The position numbers and the translations under genes are program-made. The notes under the pieces are model-generated. The model made no database searches. It saw only the letters and a list, made by a program, of their open reading frames with translations, and was not told the origin of the DNA. A stretch of 64,000 nucleotides of DNA, from positions 1,466,501-1,530,500 of the forward strand of contig CP085928.1 of NCBI GenBank assembly GCA_020735665.1. The letters are read 5' to 3'. The stretch is from Lachnospiraceae bacterium GAM79 (GTDB lineage: Bacteria; Bacillota; Clostridia; Lachnospirales; Lachnospiraceae). This document shows, one piece after another, positions 9,973 through 17,590 of the stretch (position 1 is its first letter; the number at the start of each line of letters is the position of its first letter).

Positions 9973-11346
9973 ATGGCAGATGATAAAACCACAAAAACGC
10001 CGGAACAGCCGGTAACGGATAGCGGGCCGGGCAAGGAAACGCCTCCCGCTCCCCCAAAAGAGCCGGAGAAGGTTTCCGTTTCTCCGGAGCCGGAAAAAAA
10101 GACGGAACCGGAGGTAAAGAACCCGCAGGTTTCCGTCTATAACTTCGCTGAAATTATGAAGGAAAAGAAGGTCGAGGAACGGGCGGCAGCTCCCAGCGGG
10201 GAAAAGCCTGCCCCGGCAAAAACGGAAAAACCGGAAAAGCAGCCGGAGGCTCCGAAAAAAGCGGAGGAAAAACCCAAAGAGCCGGAACAGCCGAAGCGCC
10301 GGGGCCGTCCCCCGAAAACAGATAAGGACAAGGCCGCAGCCCCGAAGTCCAAAGCCCCCGCACAGAAACCGGAAAAGGCGGTCAAAAAGGAACCGGAGAA
10401 AAAAACGGCTCCAACGATACAGGCCGCTCCCGCTCCGAAAGGACCCGAAAAGCCAAAGGATGCTCCACGCCGGGGCAAGGAGCAGATCATCTATATCAAG
10501 CTGAACGAACTCCACGCCTTCAAGAACCATCCCTTTGAAGTCCGGGATGATGAAGAAATGCGGGCTATGGTGTCCAGCGTCAAGGACAAGGGCGTGACCC
10601 AGCCCGCTATCGTCCGTCCCCGTGAGGATGGCGGCTATGAGATCGTGTCCGGCCACCGCCGCCAGAAAGCCAGTGAGCTTGCCGGATATGCGGATATGCC
10701 CTGTATCGTCCGAAATCTGACAGATGATGAAGCCATCACACAGATGGTGGAGGACAATCTGAACCAGCGTGAAGAAATCCTCCCCAGTGAGCGGGCCAAA
10801 GCCTTAAAAATGCAGCTTGAAGCCATCAAGCACCAGGGCTCCCGCACTTCGGGCCAGATTGACCCGAAGGACGCAGGTAAACGCTCCAACGAGATCGTGG
10901 CCGAGCGCAATAAGATGGCGGTCAAGCAGGTGCAGCGGTATATCCGTCTCAATGAGCTGGTTCCAGACCTGATGAAGCTGATGGATGAAAAAAAGCTGGG
11001 TTTTACTACGGCGGTGGAGCTTTCCTATATCGGCAAGAAGAACCAGAACTATATCGCCGTCGCCATTGACAGCCAGCAGTCCTCGCCTTCACAGGCGCAG
11101 GCAAAGCGTATGCGTGAGTTGGACGAAAAGAAGCTGCTCAACGGGGATGTGATCGACGGCATTATGATGGAGGACAAAAAGGAGGTAGACAAAGTGATTT
11201 TGACAGGTGCGGAACTGAGCAAGTATTTCGGCAAGGAAACTACGCCGAGGGAAATGAAGGACCAGATCATCAAGCTGCTGGACGACTGGAAGGGTCAGCA
11301 GAAGGAACACGAAAAGCCGGAGAAGAAAACCGAACAGGAAAAGTAA
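9973..11346 (+). CDS. ParB-like nuclease-domain protein of the ICE
   Basis: 457 aa. Residues 1 to about 170 are low-complexity Pro/Glu/Lys-rich, including an AT-hook-like KRRGRPPKT. The ParB domain follows (IKLNELHAFKNHPFEV, then the phosphate-binding GHRRQKASELAGY), and then a KorB-like helix-turn-helix region (EEILPSERAKALKMQLE and the block from VKQVQRYIRLNEL). ParB proteins load on palindromic centromere sites and aid partition or regulation. The AGGAGG at 9958-9963 is 9 nt from the ATG at 9973, so this start is preferred over the ATG at 9967. No ParA is encoded, so this may be a regulator or a single-stranded-DNA accessory rather than part of a standard partition pair. Confidence 0.85.
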   Translation: MADDKTTKTPEQPVTDSGPGKETPPAPPKEPEKVSVSPEPEKKTEPEVKNPQVSVYNFAEIMKEKKVEERAAAPSGEKPAPAKTEKPEKQPEAPKKAEEKPKEPEQPKRRGRPPKTDKDKAAAPKSKAPAQKPEKAVKKEPEKKTAPTIQAAPAPKGPEKPKDAPRRGKEQIIYIKLNELHAFKNHPFEVRDDEEMRAMVSSVKDKGVTQPAIVRPREDGGYEIVSGHRRQKASELAGYADMPCIVRNLTDDEAITQMVEDNLNQREEILPSERAKALKMQLEAIKHQGSRTSGQIDPKDAGKRSNEIVAERNKMAVKQVQRYIRLNELVPDLMKLMDEKKLGFTTAVELSYIGKKNQNYIAVAIDSQQSSPSQAQAKRMRELDEKKLLNGDVIDGIMMEDKKEVDKVILTGAELSKYFGKETTPREMKDQIIKLLDDWKGQQKEHEKPEKKTEQEK

Positions 11347-11353
11347 GCTAAAA

Positions 11354-11376
11354 CTTCGGGTCAGCATGGCCCGAGG
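11354..11376. repeat. ICE palindrome copy 1
   Basis: CTTCGGGTCA...TGGCCCGAG arms. It lies right after the parB stop and before a GC-rich hairpin (GCGGGGC-TCT-GCCCCGC, 11380-11396). Confidence 0.85.
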
Positions 11377-11404
11377 ATTGCGGGGCTCTGCCCCGCGCCC
11401 CGAA

Positions 11405-11570
11405 GCTCTGGAGATATAAATTATTCCCCGTCGCCAGTTATTCCGTAGCATAGCCGGGAAAATCAGTCAAGGGCAGCGCCGCCGCAGGCGGTGCCAGAGG
11501 CACCCTTGACGGATTTCTCCCGGTTATGCTTTTTCCCGGTCAAGCGACGGGGATATAAATTCTCCAGAGC
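11405..11570. other. 166-nt nested inverted-repeat structure
   Basis: Four nested pairs of complementary arms fold this intergenic stretch into one long hairpin. GCTCTGGAG 11405-11413 pairs with 11562-11570. CCCCGTCGC 11426-11434 pairs with 11544-11552. A 26-nt arm at 11448-11473 pairs with 11503-11529 with only two mismatches and one bulge. A GCGCCGCC/GGCGGTGC tip lies at 11476-11495. No ORF is present. There is no T-run, so it is not a simple terminator. It could be a structured RNA, a single-stranded initiation or oriT-like site, or a degenerate miniature transposon. The structure is seen directly; the role is unknown. Confidence 0.7.
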
Positions 11571-11655
11571 CGTTCCCCTTCCCGGGGGAAGGGGCGGAGG
11601 GGTTGGGCGAACTCTTGCTTTTCCCTAAACCAAAACAGAAATGGAGGCTCAACCA

Positions 11656-12012
11656 ATGAAACGACCTTTAGCGTACCTGACCGCCGCATGGAGCGGCGAG
11701 CCGGATGTTGATATGGAGCTGGCGGCCCACTACTGCCGTCTTGCTTATGAGGCGGGCTTTTCCCCGATCTGCCCGCTCTTGTATCTGCCGCTGTTTTTGA
11801 ATGACAGCGTTCCCGAGGAACACAAGGCCGGGATTGATATGCGCCGGGATATGCTGCGGCGCTCCCACACCCTGATCGTCTGCGGCAGCGCTGTGGATGA
11901 GGATGTAAAAAACGATATTGCGGTTGCCGGGCGGCTGGGCATTGCGGCGACCACACTGGAAGGGGTGCTTGCCGTGAAGGGACACGGCACCCCGGGCCAT
12001 GCCGGACATTAA
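11656..12012 (+). CDS. DUF4406/DUF7768-like small protein
   Basis: 118 aa. The N-terminus (LAYLTAAWSGEPDVDMELA) and the block ICPLLYLPLFLNDSVPEEHK resemble the nucleoside-deoxyribosyltransferase-like DUF4406/DUF7768 proteins common in phages and ICEs, which are thought to bind or modify nucleotides. The start at 11656 follows GGAGG with 8-nt spacing; an ATG at 11641 lies upstream of that site. The 3' end overlaps the methyltransferase start by 14 bp, so the two are probably translationally coupled. Substrate is unknown. Confidence 0.7.
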   Translation: MKRPLAYLTAAWSGEPDVDMELAAHYCRLAYEAGFSPICPLLYLPLFLNDSVPEEHKAGIDMRRDMLRRSHTLIVCGSAVDEDVKNDIAVAGRLGIAATTLEGVLAVKGHGTPGHAGH

Positions 12013-13084
12013 GCTGGGAAGCCTTTTCGACGGGATCGGCGTGTTCCCTCTGGCTGCTTCCCGGTGCGGTATCCGTCCGGTATGGGCCAGCGAGATTGAA
12101 AAAGCGCCCATCTCCATAACCAAAAGGCACTTTCCCGACATGGTGCATTTGGGGGATATTACGAAGGTGGACGGCGGGAAAATCCCACCTGTCCATATAA
12201 TTACCTTCGGTTCCCCCTGTCAGAACCTTTCTCTGATTGGCAACCGCTCCGGCCTTGCCGGGGCAAAATCAAGCCTGTTCTATCAGGCGTTTCGTATCAT
12301 ACAGGAAATGAGGGATGCTACTGATAACCTATATCCAGCTATCGCTGTTTGGGAAAACGTCATGGGAGCGTTTTCTACAAATGACCGGATGGACTTTAGA
12401 GCCGTCCTATCCGCCTTCTCGGACACCGAAGTTCCAATGCCTCCTTCGGGAAGATGGGGAAACGCCGGAATGGTGCGAGGGGGAACGCCTGATGTGTGCT
12501 GGCGGCTCATGGACGCCCAGTATTGGGCAGGCTCCCGAAGGCTGGCACGAAGGCAGCGGATTTTCGTCGTGGCGGATTTTGGAGGCAGACGTGCCGCAGA
12601 CATACTATTTAAGCCCCGTCCAATGCTCCCACTTCCTCCGCCTTGCGGAGAGGGCGGGCGGGCCGCCGCCGAAGGAGATAGAACAGCTTCTTTTGAAACA
12701 GGGTGGCAGATACCAGTCATCCACCCCTTTCAGTGCTTCCGTATGCGGGGAGCGGCAAAAAGGCAGGAAGAAACGGCCTTCCGAAACAGCTTCGGATTAC
12801 CAACTGACCCTTTTCCCACTCTTTTAGCCAGTGATGTAACGCCCTTTGCCTTCTGGTATGAGGGCGACCCGGAGGGCGGCTGTATCCGTTTTCTGACGGA
12901 AACGGAAAGCGAACGGCTGATGGGGCTGCCGGAGGGCTGGACAAAGTACGGGGCGGACGGCGTGGAGATCCGGCCTCTGCAACGTTACAAGGCGCTGGGA
13001 AATGCGATTGCCCTCCCTTGCGCCGATTACATTATGGCCGGGATTTATGAGGTGCTGGCTGACCGGGCCGGAAAGGAGGAATAA
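11999..13084 (+). CDS. DNA (cytosine-5) methyltransferase
   Basis: 361 aa. The C5-MTase motifs occur in order: motif I (LGSLFDGIGVFPLAA, SAM binding), motif IV with the catalytic cysteine (GSPCQNLSLIG), motif VI (VWENVMGAFS), motif VIII-like (ARRQRIFVVADFG) and C-terminal motif X (RYKALGNAIALP). It transfers a methyl group from S-adenosylmethionine to cytosine C5, probably to protect the incoming ICE from restriction; it sits beside ArdA. There is no separate Shine-Dalgarno sequence, and the overlap with the preceding gene suggests coupling. The stretch between motif VIII and the recognition region is low-complexity in this frame, and it coincides with a second ORF in another frame. Target sequence cannot be read. 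Confidence 0.9.
   Translation: MPDIKLGSLFDGIGVFPLAASRCGIRPVWASEIEKAPISITKRHFPDMVHLGDITKVDGGKIPPVHIITFGSPCQNLSLIGNRSGLAGAKSSLFYQAFRIIQEMRDATDNLYPAIAVWENVMGAFSTNDRMDFRAVLSAFSDTEVPMPPSGRWGNAGMVRGGTPDVCWRLMDAQYWAGSRRLARRQRIFVVADFGGRRAADILFKPRPMLPLPPPCGEGGRAAAEGDRTASFETGWQIPVIHPFQCFRMRGAAKRQEETAFRNSFGLPTDPFPTLLASDVTPFAFWYEGDPEGGCIRFLTETESERLMGLPEGWTKYGADGVEIRPLQRYKALGNAIALPCADYIMAGIYEVLADRAGKEE
12315..12827 (+). CDS. Alternate-frame ORF nested inside the methyltransferase gene
   Basis: 170 aa, lying wholly within the methyltransferase gene, one base forward of its frame. The product looks protein-like: an N-terminal YIQLSLFGKTSWERFL, a middle WTPSIGQAPEGWHE, then a well-formed VPQTYYLSPVQCSHFLRLAE helical block, and it ends in LTLFPLF. 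From memory, similar small proteins (QLSLFGKT... YYLSPKAC...ILRRA) are common next to or inside C5-MTase genes of gut ICEs and phages; this was not checked by search. An AGGA lies 8 nt before the ATG. The function is unknown. The main alternative is a conserved by-product of the MTase frame. Confidence 0.5.
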   Translation: MLLITYIQLSLFGKTSWERFLQMTGWTLEPSYPPSRTPKFQCLLREDGETPEWCEGERLMCAGGSWTPSIGQAPEGWHEGSGFSSWRILEADVPQTYYLSPVQCSHFLRLAERAGGPPPKEIEQLLLKQGGRYQSSTPFSASVCGERQKGRKKRPSETASDYQLTLFPLF

Positions 13085-13088
13085 GCCC

Positions 13089-13802
13089 ATGTTTGAAGCC
13101 TATATAACCAACACCGCCCTGTACCCCTTGATGGGGATCGAGGTAGGGACAACGGTACATTTCCCCATGACGACACAGGAGTTGCAGGCCGCCCTTGCCA
13201 AAATCGGGATAGACGGAAAACGGTACAGCGAAGTGTTCTTTACCAGCTTTGACAGTGATGTGCTGGGGCTCTACGATCATCTCTACGAATGTGAGAACAT
13301 CGACGAGCTGAACGAGCTGGGCCACGCCCTGCTGGAAGTACGGGATAAGGGCGGACTGGAAACCTTTGAAGCCGCTCTTGTCTTGGGAAACCACACACGG
13401 AGCGTGAAGGATTTGATAAACCTGACCCAGAACCTTGACCTGTACCGCTTTTACCCGGATATTTCTGATGATGAAGGGCTGGGCCGTCTTTACGCCGACG
13501 AGCTTGGGACCATCGACATACCGGAGCACATTCAGAACTACTTCGATTATGAGGCATACGGGCGGGATGTGCGTATCAACGAGGGCGGCGTATTCGCTCC
13601 CGGTGGGTACGTGTCGGCAGTCCCGGAGGGCTTCAAGGAGTATTACCACGGGCCGCAGGACATTCCGCCGGAACACCGGATATTTGCCTATCCTGAAAAG
13701 GCCGAGCCTGTCCACTCCATTCTCGCTGCACTCAAACGGTTTCAAGAAGCCCCGCCCGCTCCGAAAAAGGACAAGGCGGGGCCTTCCCATGAAGAACGGT
13801 AA
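13089..13802 (+). CDS. ardA: ArdA-type antirestriction protein
   Basis: 237 aa. The N-terminus FEAYITNTALYPLMGIEVGT, the block YDHLYECENIDELNELGH and the acidic composition match the ArdA family. ArdA is a DNA mimic that binds and blocks type I restriction enzymes when a conjugative element enters a new cell. The AAAGGAGG at the end of the methyltransferase gene places the start at 13089. Together with the upstream methylase it forms an anti-restriction module read early after transfer. A Pro/Lys-rich tail follows the domain. Confidence 0.85.
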   Translation: MFEAYITNTALYPLMGIEVGTTVHFPMTTQELQAALAKIGIDGKRYSEVFFTSFDSDVLGLYDHLYECENIDELNELGHALLEVRDKGGLETFEAALVLGNHTRSVKDLINLTQNLDLYRFYPDISDDEGLGRLYADELGTIDIPEHIQNYFDYEAYGRDVRINEGGVFAPGGYVSAVPEGFKEYYHGPQDIPPEHRIFAYPEKAEPVHSILAALKRFQEAPPAPKKDKAGPSHEER

Positions 13803-13804
13803 GA

Positions 13805-13827
13805 CTTCGGGCCAGCATGGCCCGAAG
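13805..13827. repeat. ICE palindrome copy 2
   Basis: CTTCGGGCCA and TGGCCCGAAG arms, 2 bp after the ardA stop and directly before AAGGAGG of the next gene. Confidence 0.9.
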
Positions 13828-13846
13828 CATGAAGGAGGTGCATACC

Positions 13847-14866
13847 ATCAACTATTACCCTATCAATGAAGGGGCCGCCCGTCGGGCAAAGGAAATGAAC
13901 AGCTTTTCCGACTACAAGGAAGGGAGCGCAACGGCGGAATACCGGGCAATGGTGGACAAGGCCGCCGCCATAGCGGAACAGCAGAAATCCCGGGTGGACC
14001 CCATGTACCATGAGAAGATCGACCATCTGTTAGACACCTACGCTCGCAAGCTGGCCGAAAACATGAACCAGGGATTTGTCATTGACGCAAGGGTTCCCTC
14101 TGTGATGATCGCCGGACCTGCCAATTTCCCGGTGGGAAAAAAGGAAAAGCAAAACCGGGCTCGGGACAGCAACATGGAGGAATGGCGGTATATTCAAGGG
14201 CTTCTGGATAAGATACGCAGTACCGGCATGGGCGGGATCAGCGCCGATGACCCGGCAGCGATTGAAAAGCTCCAGAAGAAGCTGGACGGGCTGGAACGCT
14301 CCCAGCTCATTATGAAGGAGGTCAACGCCTATTACCGCAAGCATGGCAAACTGGATGGCTGTGCGCTGCTATCGCCGGACCAGATCGAAAAGCTGAAAGC
14401 AAGCATGGCGTCAAGCTGGCGGAGCGACCCGAGGCCCTTTGAAAGCTACCAGCTTACCAACAACAATGCGGAGATCCGCCGGGTAAAGGCCCGTATCGAA
14501 CAGCTTTCCAAACAGGCACAGCGGGAGTTTTCCGGCTGGGAATTCGACGGGGGCCGTGTGGAGATGAACCGGGAGGACAACCGCTTGCAGGTATTCTTTG
14601 ATGGAAAGCCTGACGCAGACACCCGGGCCGAGCTGAAAAGCAGCGGCTTTCGCTGGGCTCCCAGCGTAGGCGCATGGCAGAGGCAGCTCACGGACAACGC
14701 CATCCGGGCGGCTGACCGTCTGGAATGTATCAAGCCGCTGTCCGGCGAAAAGCCCTCCCAGCTTCAAAAGAAGCCCTCTATCTTGCAGACCATGCGGGAA
14801 CAGGGCGAAAAAGTCCAGACGGAGCCGGAAAAGAAAGCTCCGTCCGGCAGGGATGCCGAGCGGTAA
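13847..14866 (+). CDS. ICE protein of unknown function with a C-terminal FFDGKPD-type domain
   Basis: About 339 aa. It starts INYYPINEGAARRAKEMNSF and contains long charged helices. It ends with a domain (LQVFFDGKPDADTR, then SSGFRWAPSVGAWQRQLT) seen in many plasmid and ICE proteins linked to single-stranded-DNA or primase-like functions; the exact role is unknown. The start is unusual. AGGAGG at 13833-13838 points with 8-nt spacing to an ATC codon at 13847. The in-frame ATGs at 13817 (inside the palindrome) and 13829 (overlapping the ribosome site) lack a site of their own. ATC initiation is inferred. Confidence 0.65.
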   Translation: MNYYPINEGAARRAKEMNSFSDYKEGSATAEYRAMVDKAAAIAEQQKSRVDPMYHEKIDHLLDTYARKLAENMNQGFVIDARVPSVMIAGPANFPVGKKEKQNRARDSNMEEWRYIQGLLDKIRSTGMGGISADDPAAIEKLQKKLDGLERSQLIMKEVNAYYRKHGKLDGCALLSPDQIEKLKASMASSWRSDPRPFESYQLTNNNAEIRRVKARIEQLSKQAQREFSGWEFDGGRVEMNREDNRLQVFFDGKPDADTRAELKSSGFRWAPSVGAWQRQLTDNAIRAADRLECIKPLSGEKPSQLQKKPSILQTMREQGEKVQTEPEKKAPSGRDAER

Positions 14867-14867
14867 G

Positions 14868-14890
14868 CCTCGGGCCACATTGGCCCGAGG
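14868..14890. repeat. ICE palindrome copy 3
   Basis: CCTCGGGCCA...TGGCCCGAGG, directly after the stop of the preceding gene. Both outer bases changed together (C/G for T/A), which keeps the pairing. Confidence 0.9.
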
Positions 14891-14957
14891 TTTTCTGTTC
14901 CCCGATATTGTACGGGGGCCTCCCGGATAGCGGGGACCCCGACGGAAAGGAGGTTTT

Positions 14958-15428
14958 ATGCAGGAAGAAGTAAACCAAAAAACGGTTGCCCTTTCGATCA
15001 GGACAACGAAGCTCACAGGAAAAGTGCTGGCTGCCGCTCTTGGCAAGGTGGTTCGGGCGCTGCAAAAGCACCACCAGAAGGCGCTGACCCCGCAGGGACG
15101 CCAGAGCGTGAAAAAGCTGATGAACCACTATGGCGGCAAAAGTGCCATGCCCTATGTGGGAGCTCCAAAGGAGTTTGACCGGATCGCGAAGGAGTTCCAT
15201 GTGGACTACGCTTTCCATAAAGTGAGCCCCGGTCATTACCTGCTGTTTTTCAAAGCCAATCAGGCGGACGCTATCACGGCGGCCTTCCAGAAGTACAGCG
15301 CAAAGGTGCTGAACAAAGAGCAGGACAAGGCTTCCATCCTCGGTCAGCTTCGGAAATTCACGGAGCAAATCAGGACGCAGGCAAAGGAAAAGCAGCGGAC
15401 CAGAGAGGCGGTGAAGGACGGACGTTGA
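14958..15428 (+). CDS. PcfB-family (DUF3801) conjugation protein
   Basis: 156 aa with a strong AAAGGAGG before the ATG. The N-terminal half (TTKLTGKVLAAALGKVVRAL) and the YHKVSPGHYLLFF-type block match PcfB/DUF3801 proteins. These sit just upstream of the VirD4 coupling protein in Gram-positive conjugative elements and take part in DNA processing or relaxosome docking. The stop overlaps the TTG start of virD4 by 4 bp (TTGA), a typical coupled pair. Confidence 0.8.
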   Translation: MQEEVNQKTVALSIRTTKLTGKVLAAALGKVVRALQKHHQKALTPQGRQSVKKLMNHYGGKSAMPYVGAPKEFDRIAKEFHVDYAFHKVSPGHYLLFFKANQADAITAAFQKYSAKVLNKEQDKASILGQLRKFTEQIRTQAKEKQRTREAVKDGR

Positions 15429-17248
15429 GTGACAAGATCAGAAAATATGTGCTCCCAAACCTGCCGTACCTCTTTGTGTTCTGGTTTTTCTCCAAAATCG
15501 GGACGGCCTACCGGATCGCCCCCGACACAGACTTCGGGACAAAGCTCATGGGGATGCTTGATACCTTCCCCAAAGCCTTTGAAACCTACTGGCCGGGGCT
15601 GGGAGGTATTGACCTGCTGGTGGGCCTTGCCGGTGCGGCTGGGATGTATCTGCTGATACAGTCAAAGATCAGGCAGGCGAAAAAATTCCGGCGGGATGCG
15701 GAGTACGGCACCGCCCGCTTTGGAACAAAGGAAGATATAAAGCCATTTGTTGACCCTAAATTTCAGAACAATGTCATTCTGACCGGGACGGAGTTCCTTA
15801 CCATGAACACCCGTCCGAAGATACCCGCCAATGCCCGGAACCTAAACGCCTGTGTCATCGGATCGTCCGGCTCGGGAAAGACAAGGTTCTGGTTGACCCC
15901 GCAGCTCCTTCAAGCCCATTCCTCGTATGTGGTGGTAGACCCGAAGGGCGGCACTCTCGACCAGTGCGGGCGGTTTCTGCAACGGGAGAAATACAGGGTG
16001 CGGGTGTTCAACAGTATCGACTTTTCAAAATCCATGCACTACAATCCGCTGGCCTATATCAAGACAGAAAGCGATGTTTTGAAATTTGTTACCGCCCTGA
16101 TTGCCAACACCAAAGGCGACGGCAAGGAGGGCGACGAGTTCTGGACAAAAGCAGAAACCCTCTTGTACTGCGCCCTTGTGTCCTACATCGTCTTTGAGGG
16201 GCCGGAGGAAGAACGCAACATGAATACGCTGGTGGAAATGATAAACAGCATGGAAGTCCGGGAGGATGACGAAACCTTCAAAAACGCGGTGGACTATATG
16301 TTTGACGGGCTGGAACGCCGCAGCCCCCAGCACTTCGCCGTGAGGCAGTATAAGAAATACAAGCTCGCCAGCGGCAAGACAGCCAAAAGCATTTTGATTT
16401 CCTGCGGTGCAAGACTGGCTCCCTTTGATATTCCCCAACTTCGGGAGATCATGTCTTATGACGAACTGGAGCTGGATAAGCTGGGGGATGAAAAATCAGC
16501 GCTGTTCTTTCTTATCAGCGACACGGACACCACCTACAACTTTTTGGTTGCCCTCGCTTTTTCGCAGATGTTCAACCTTCTGTGTGAACGGGCTGACAAC
16601 ACCTATGGCGGGCGTCTGCCCTATCATGTGCGGGTGCTGTGGGACGAGGCTGCCAACACCGGGCAGGTGCCGGGGCTGGAAAAGATTGTGGCCGTCATCC
16701 GCTCCCGTGAGATCAGCCTGACGCTTTTTTATCAGGCAATGAGCCAGTGCAAGGCATTGTACAAAGACCATTCCGAAACCATCATGGGCAACATGGACAG
16801 TATCGTATTCCTCGGAGGCCGGGAGGCTTCCACCCTAAAGGATATTTCGGAAAACTGGCTGGGCAAGGCCACCATCTCCATGCAGACCGAGGGCCGAAGC
16901 CGGGGACAGTCTGAAAGTTACAGCCAGAATATGCAGCGGCTTGGCCGGGAACTGATGACCACCAGCGAGATCACCACCATGCCCGGGGATAAATGTATCT
17001 TGCAGCTTCGGGGGCTCCCGCCCTTCCTGTCCCCGAAGTATGACTTGAAAAAGCACCCGAATTACAAGTACACAGCCGAATTTGATAAAAAGAAAAACGC
17101 CTTCCGCTTGGAAAGCCTGTTCCGCCACCGGCCATTGAGACTAAAGCCGGAGGACGAATACACGGTGTACGAAGTGGACGGCTCCGACACGGACGAAGAA
17201 GCTGACCTGTTGAATTTCGATGATCTGGACAGCGACGAGTTTGTGTAA
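15425..17248 (+). CDS. virD4: VirD4/TraG-type coupling protein (T4CP)
   Basis: 607 aa from a TTG start. Two N-terminal membrane segments (residues about 8-25 and 60-78) anchor the hexameric ATPase. Walker A is GSSGSGKTRF (near residue 148), followed by VVVDPKGG; Walker B is RVLWDEAANTG (near 405), followed by the sensor-like ISLTLFYQAMSQ. The protein links the relaxase-bound DNA strand to the secretion channel and powers its transfer. The C-terminal tail is acidic, as often in these proteins. Translation is coupled to PcfB by overlap. Confidence 0.92.
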   Translation: MSDKIRKYVLPNLPYLFVFWFFSKIGTAYRIAPDTDFGTKLMGMLDTFPKAFETYWPGLGGIDLLVGLAGAAGMYLLIQSKIRQAKKFRRDAEYGTARFGTKEDIKPFVDPKFQNNVILTGTEFLTMNTRPKIPANARNLNACVIGSSGSGKTRFWLTPQLLQAHSSYVVVDPKGGTLDQCGRFLQREKYRVRVFNSIDFSKSMHYNPLAYIKTESDVLKFVTALIANTKGDGKEGDEFWTKAETLLYCALVSYIVFEGPEEERNMNTLVEMINSMEVREDDETFKNAVDYMFDGLERRSPQHFAVRQYKKYKLASGKTAKSILISCGARLAPFDIPQLREIMSYDELELDKLGDEKSALFFLISDTDTTYNFLVALAFSQMFNLLCERADNTYGGRLPYHVRVLWDEAANTGQVPGLEKIVAVIRSREISLTLFYQAMSQCKALYKDHSETIMGNMDSIVFLGGREASTLKDISENWLGKATISMQTEGRSRGQSESYSQNMQRLGRELMTTSEITTMPGDKCILQLRGLPPFLSPKYDLKKHPNYKYTAEFDKKKNAFRLESLFRHRPLRLKPEDEYTVYEVDGSDTDEEADLLNFDDLDSDEFV

Positions 17249-17271
17249 CTTCGGGCCATGATGACCCGAAG
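17249..17271. repeat. ICE palindrome copy 4
   Basis: CTTCGGGCCAT and TGACCCGAAG arms, directly after the virD4 stop and overlapping the start of the terminator region. Confidence 0.9.
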
Positions 17272-17272
17272 C

Positions 17273-17297
17273 GCCGCCGATGTGGGCGGCTTTTTTT
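17273..17297 (+). terminator. Rho-independent terminator after virD4
   Basis: GCCGCC stem paired with GGCGGC, 6-nt loop, then seven Ts. It may only partly stop reading into the next transfer genes. Confidence 0.7.
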
Positions 17298-17333
17298 GTA
17301 CCCAAAACCATCAAACAAAATGGAGGAACGTAT

Positions 17334-17549
17334 ATGGAATTTTTCAATCAGGCAATCGACATTCTTAAAATTCTGGTCATGGCTCTTGGCGCTGGTCTGG
17401 CGGTATGGGGCGTCATCAACCTTCTGGAAGGTTACGGGTCGGACAACCCTGCGGCAAAAAGCCAGGGCATTAAGCAGCTCATGGCGGGCGGCGGTGTCGT
17501 TCTGATCGGCCTTCAGCTTATCCCTCTGCTGTCCGGGCTGTTCAGCTAA
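17334..17549 (+). CDS. Maff2-family small membrane protein
   Basis: 71 aa with two hydrophobic helices (IDILKILVMALGAGLAVWGV and GGVVLIGLQLIPLLSGLF). It matches Maff2 proteins found between VirD4 and VirB6-like genes in Tn1549-type elements, in the place where other type IV systems encode a VirB2-like pilin. A pilin or channel-forming role is therefore plausible but unproven. GGAGG lies 7 nt upstream of the ATG. Confidence 0.85.
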   Translation: MEFFNQAIDILKILVMALGAGLAVWGVINLLEGYGSDNPAAKSQGIKQLMAGGGVVLIGLQLIPLLSGLFS

Positions 17550-17590
17550 ATGTCACCCGTTGTCCCTTTTTCCAGAAAAGGAGCTGATGT

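Noticed and set aside
9771-9983. Plus-strand ORF crossing attL into parB
   Set aside because: It starts in host DNA, crosses the ICE junction and two hairpins, and overlaps the parB start; a junction artefact, though a short peptide from 9885 after the first terminator cannot be excluded.
9883-10656. Long minus-strand ORF opposite parB
   Set aside because: It mirrors the Pro/Glu/Lys-rich parB sequence in a GC-rich region; composition (Leu/Phe/Arg-rich) and lack of a ribosome site mark it as a shadow.
12315-12827. Frameshift in the methyltransferase gene
   Set aside because: All MTase motifs including VI, VIII and X are in one uninterrupted frame, so the second frame is an overlap and not a sign of damage.
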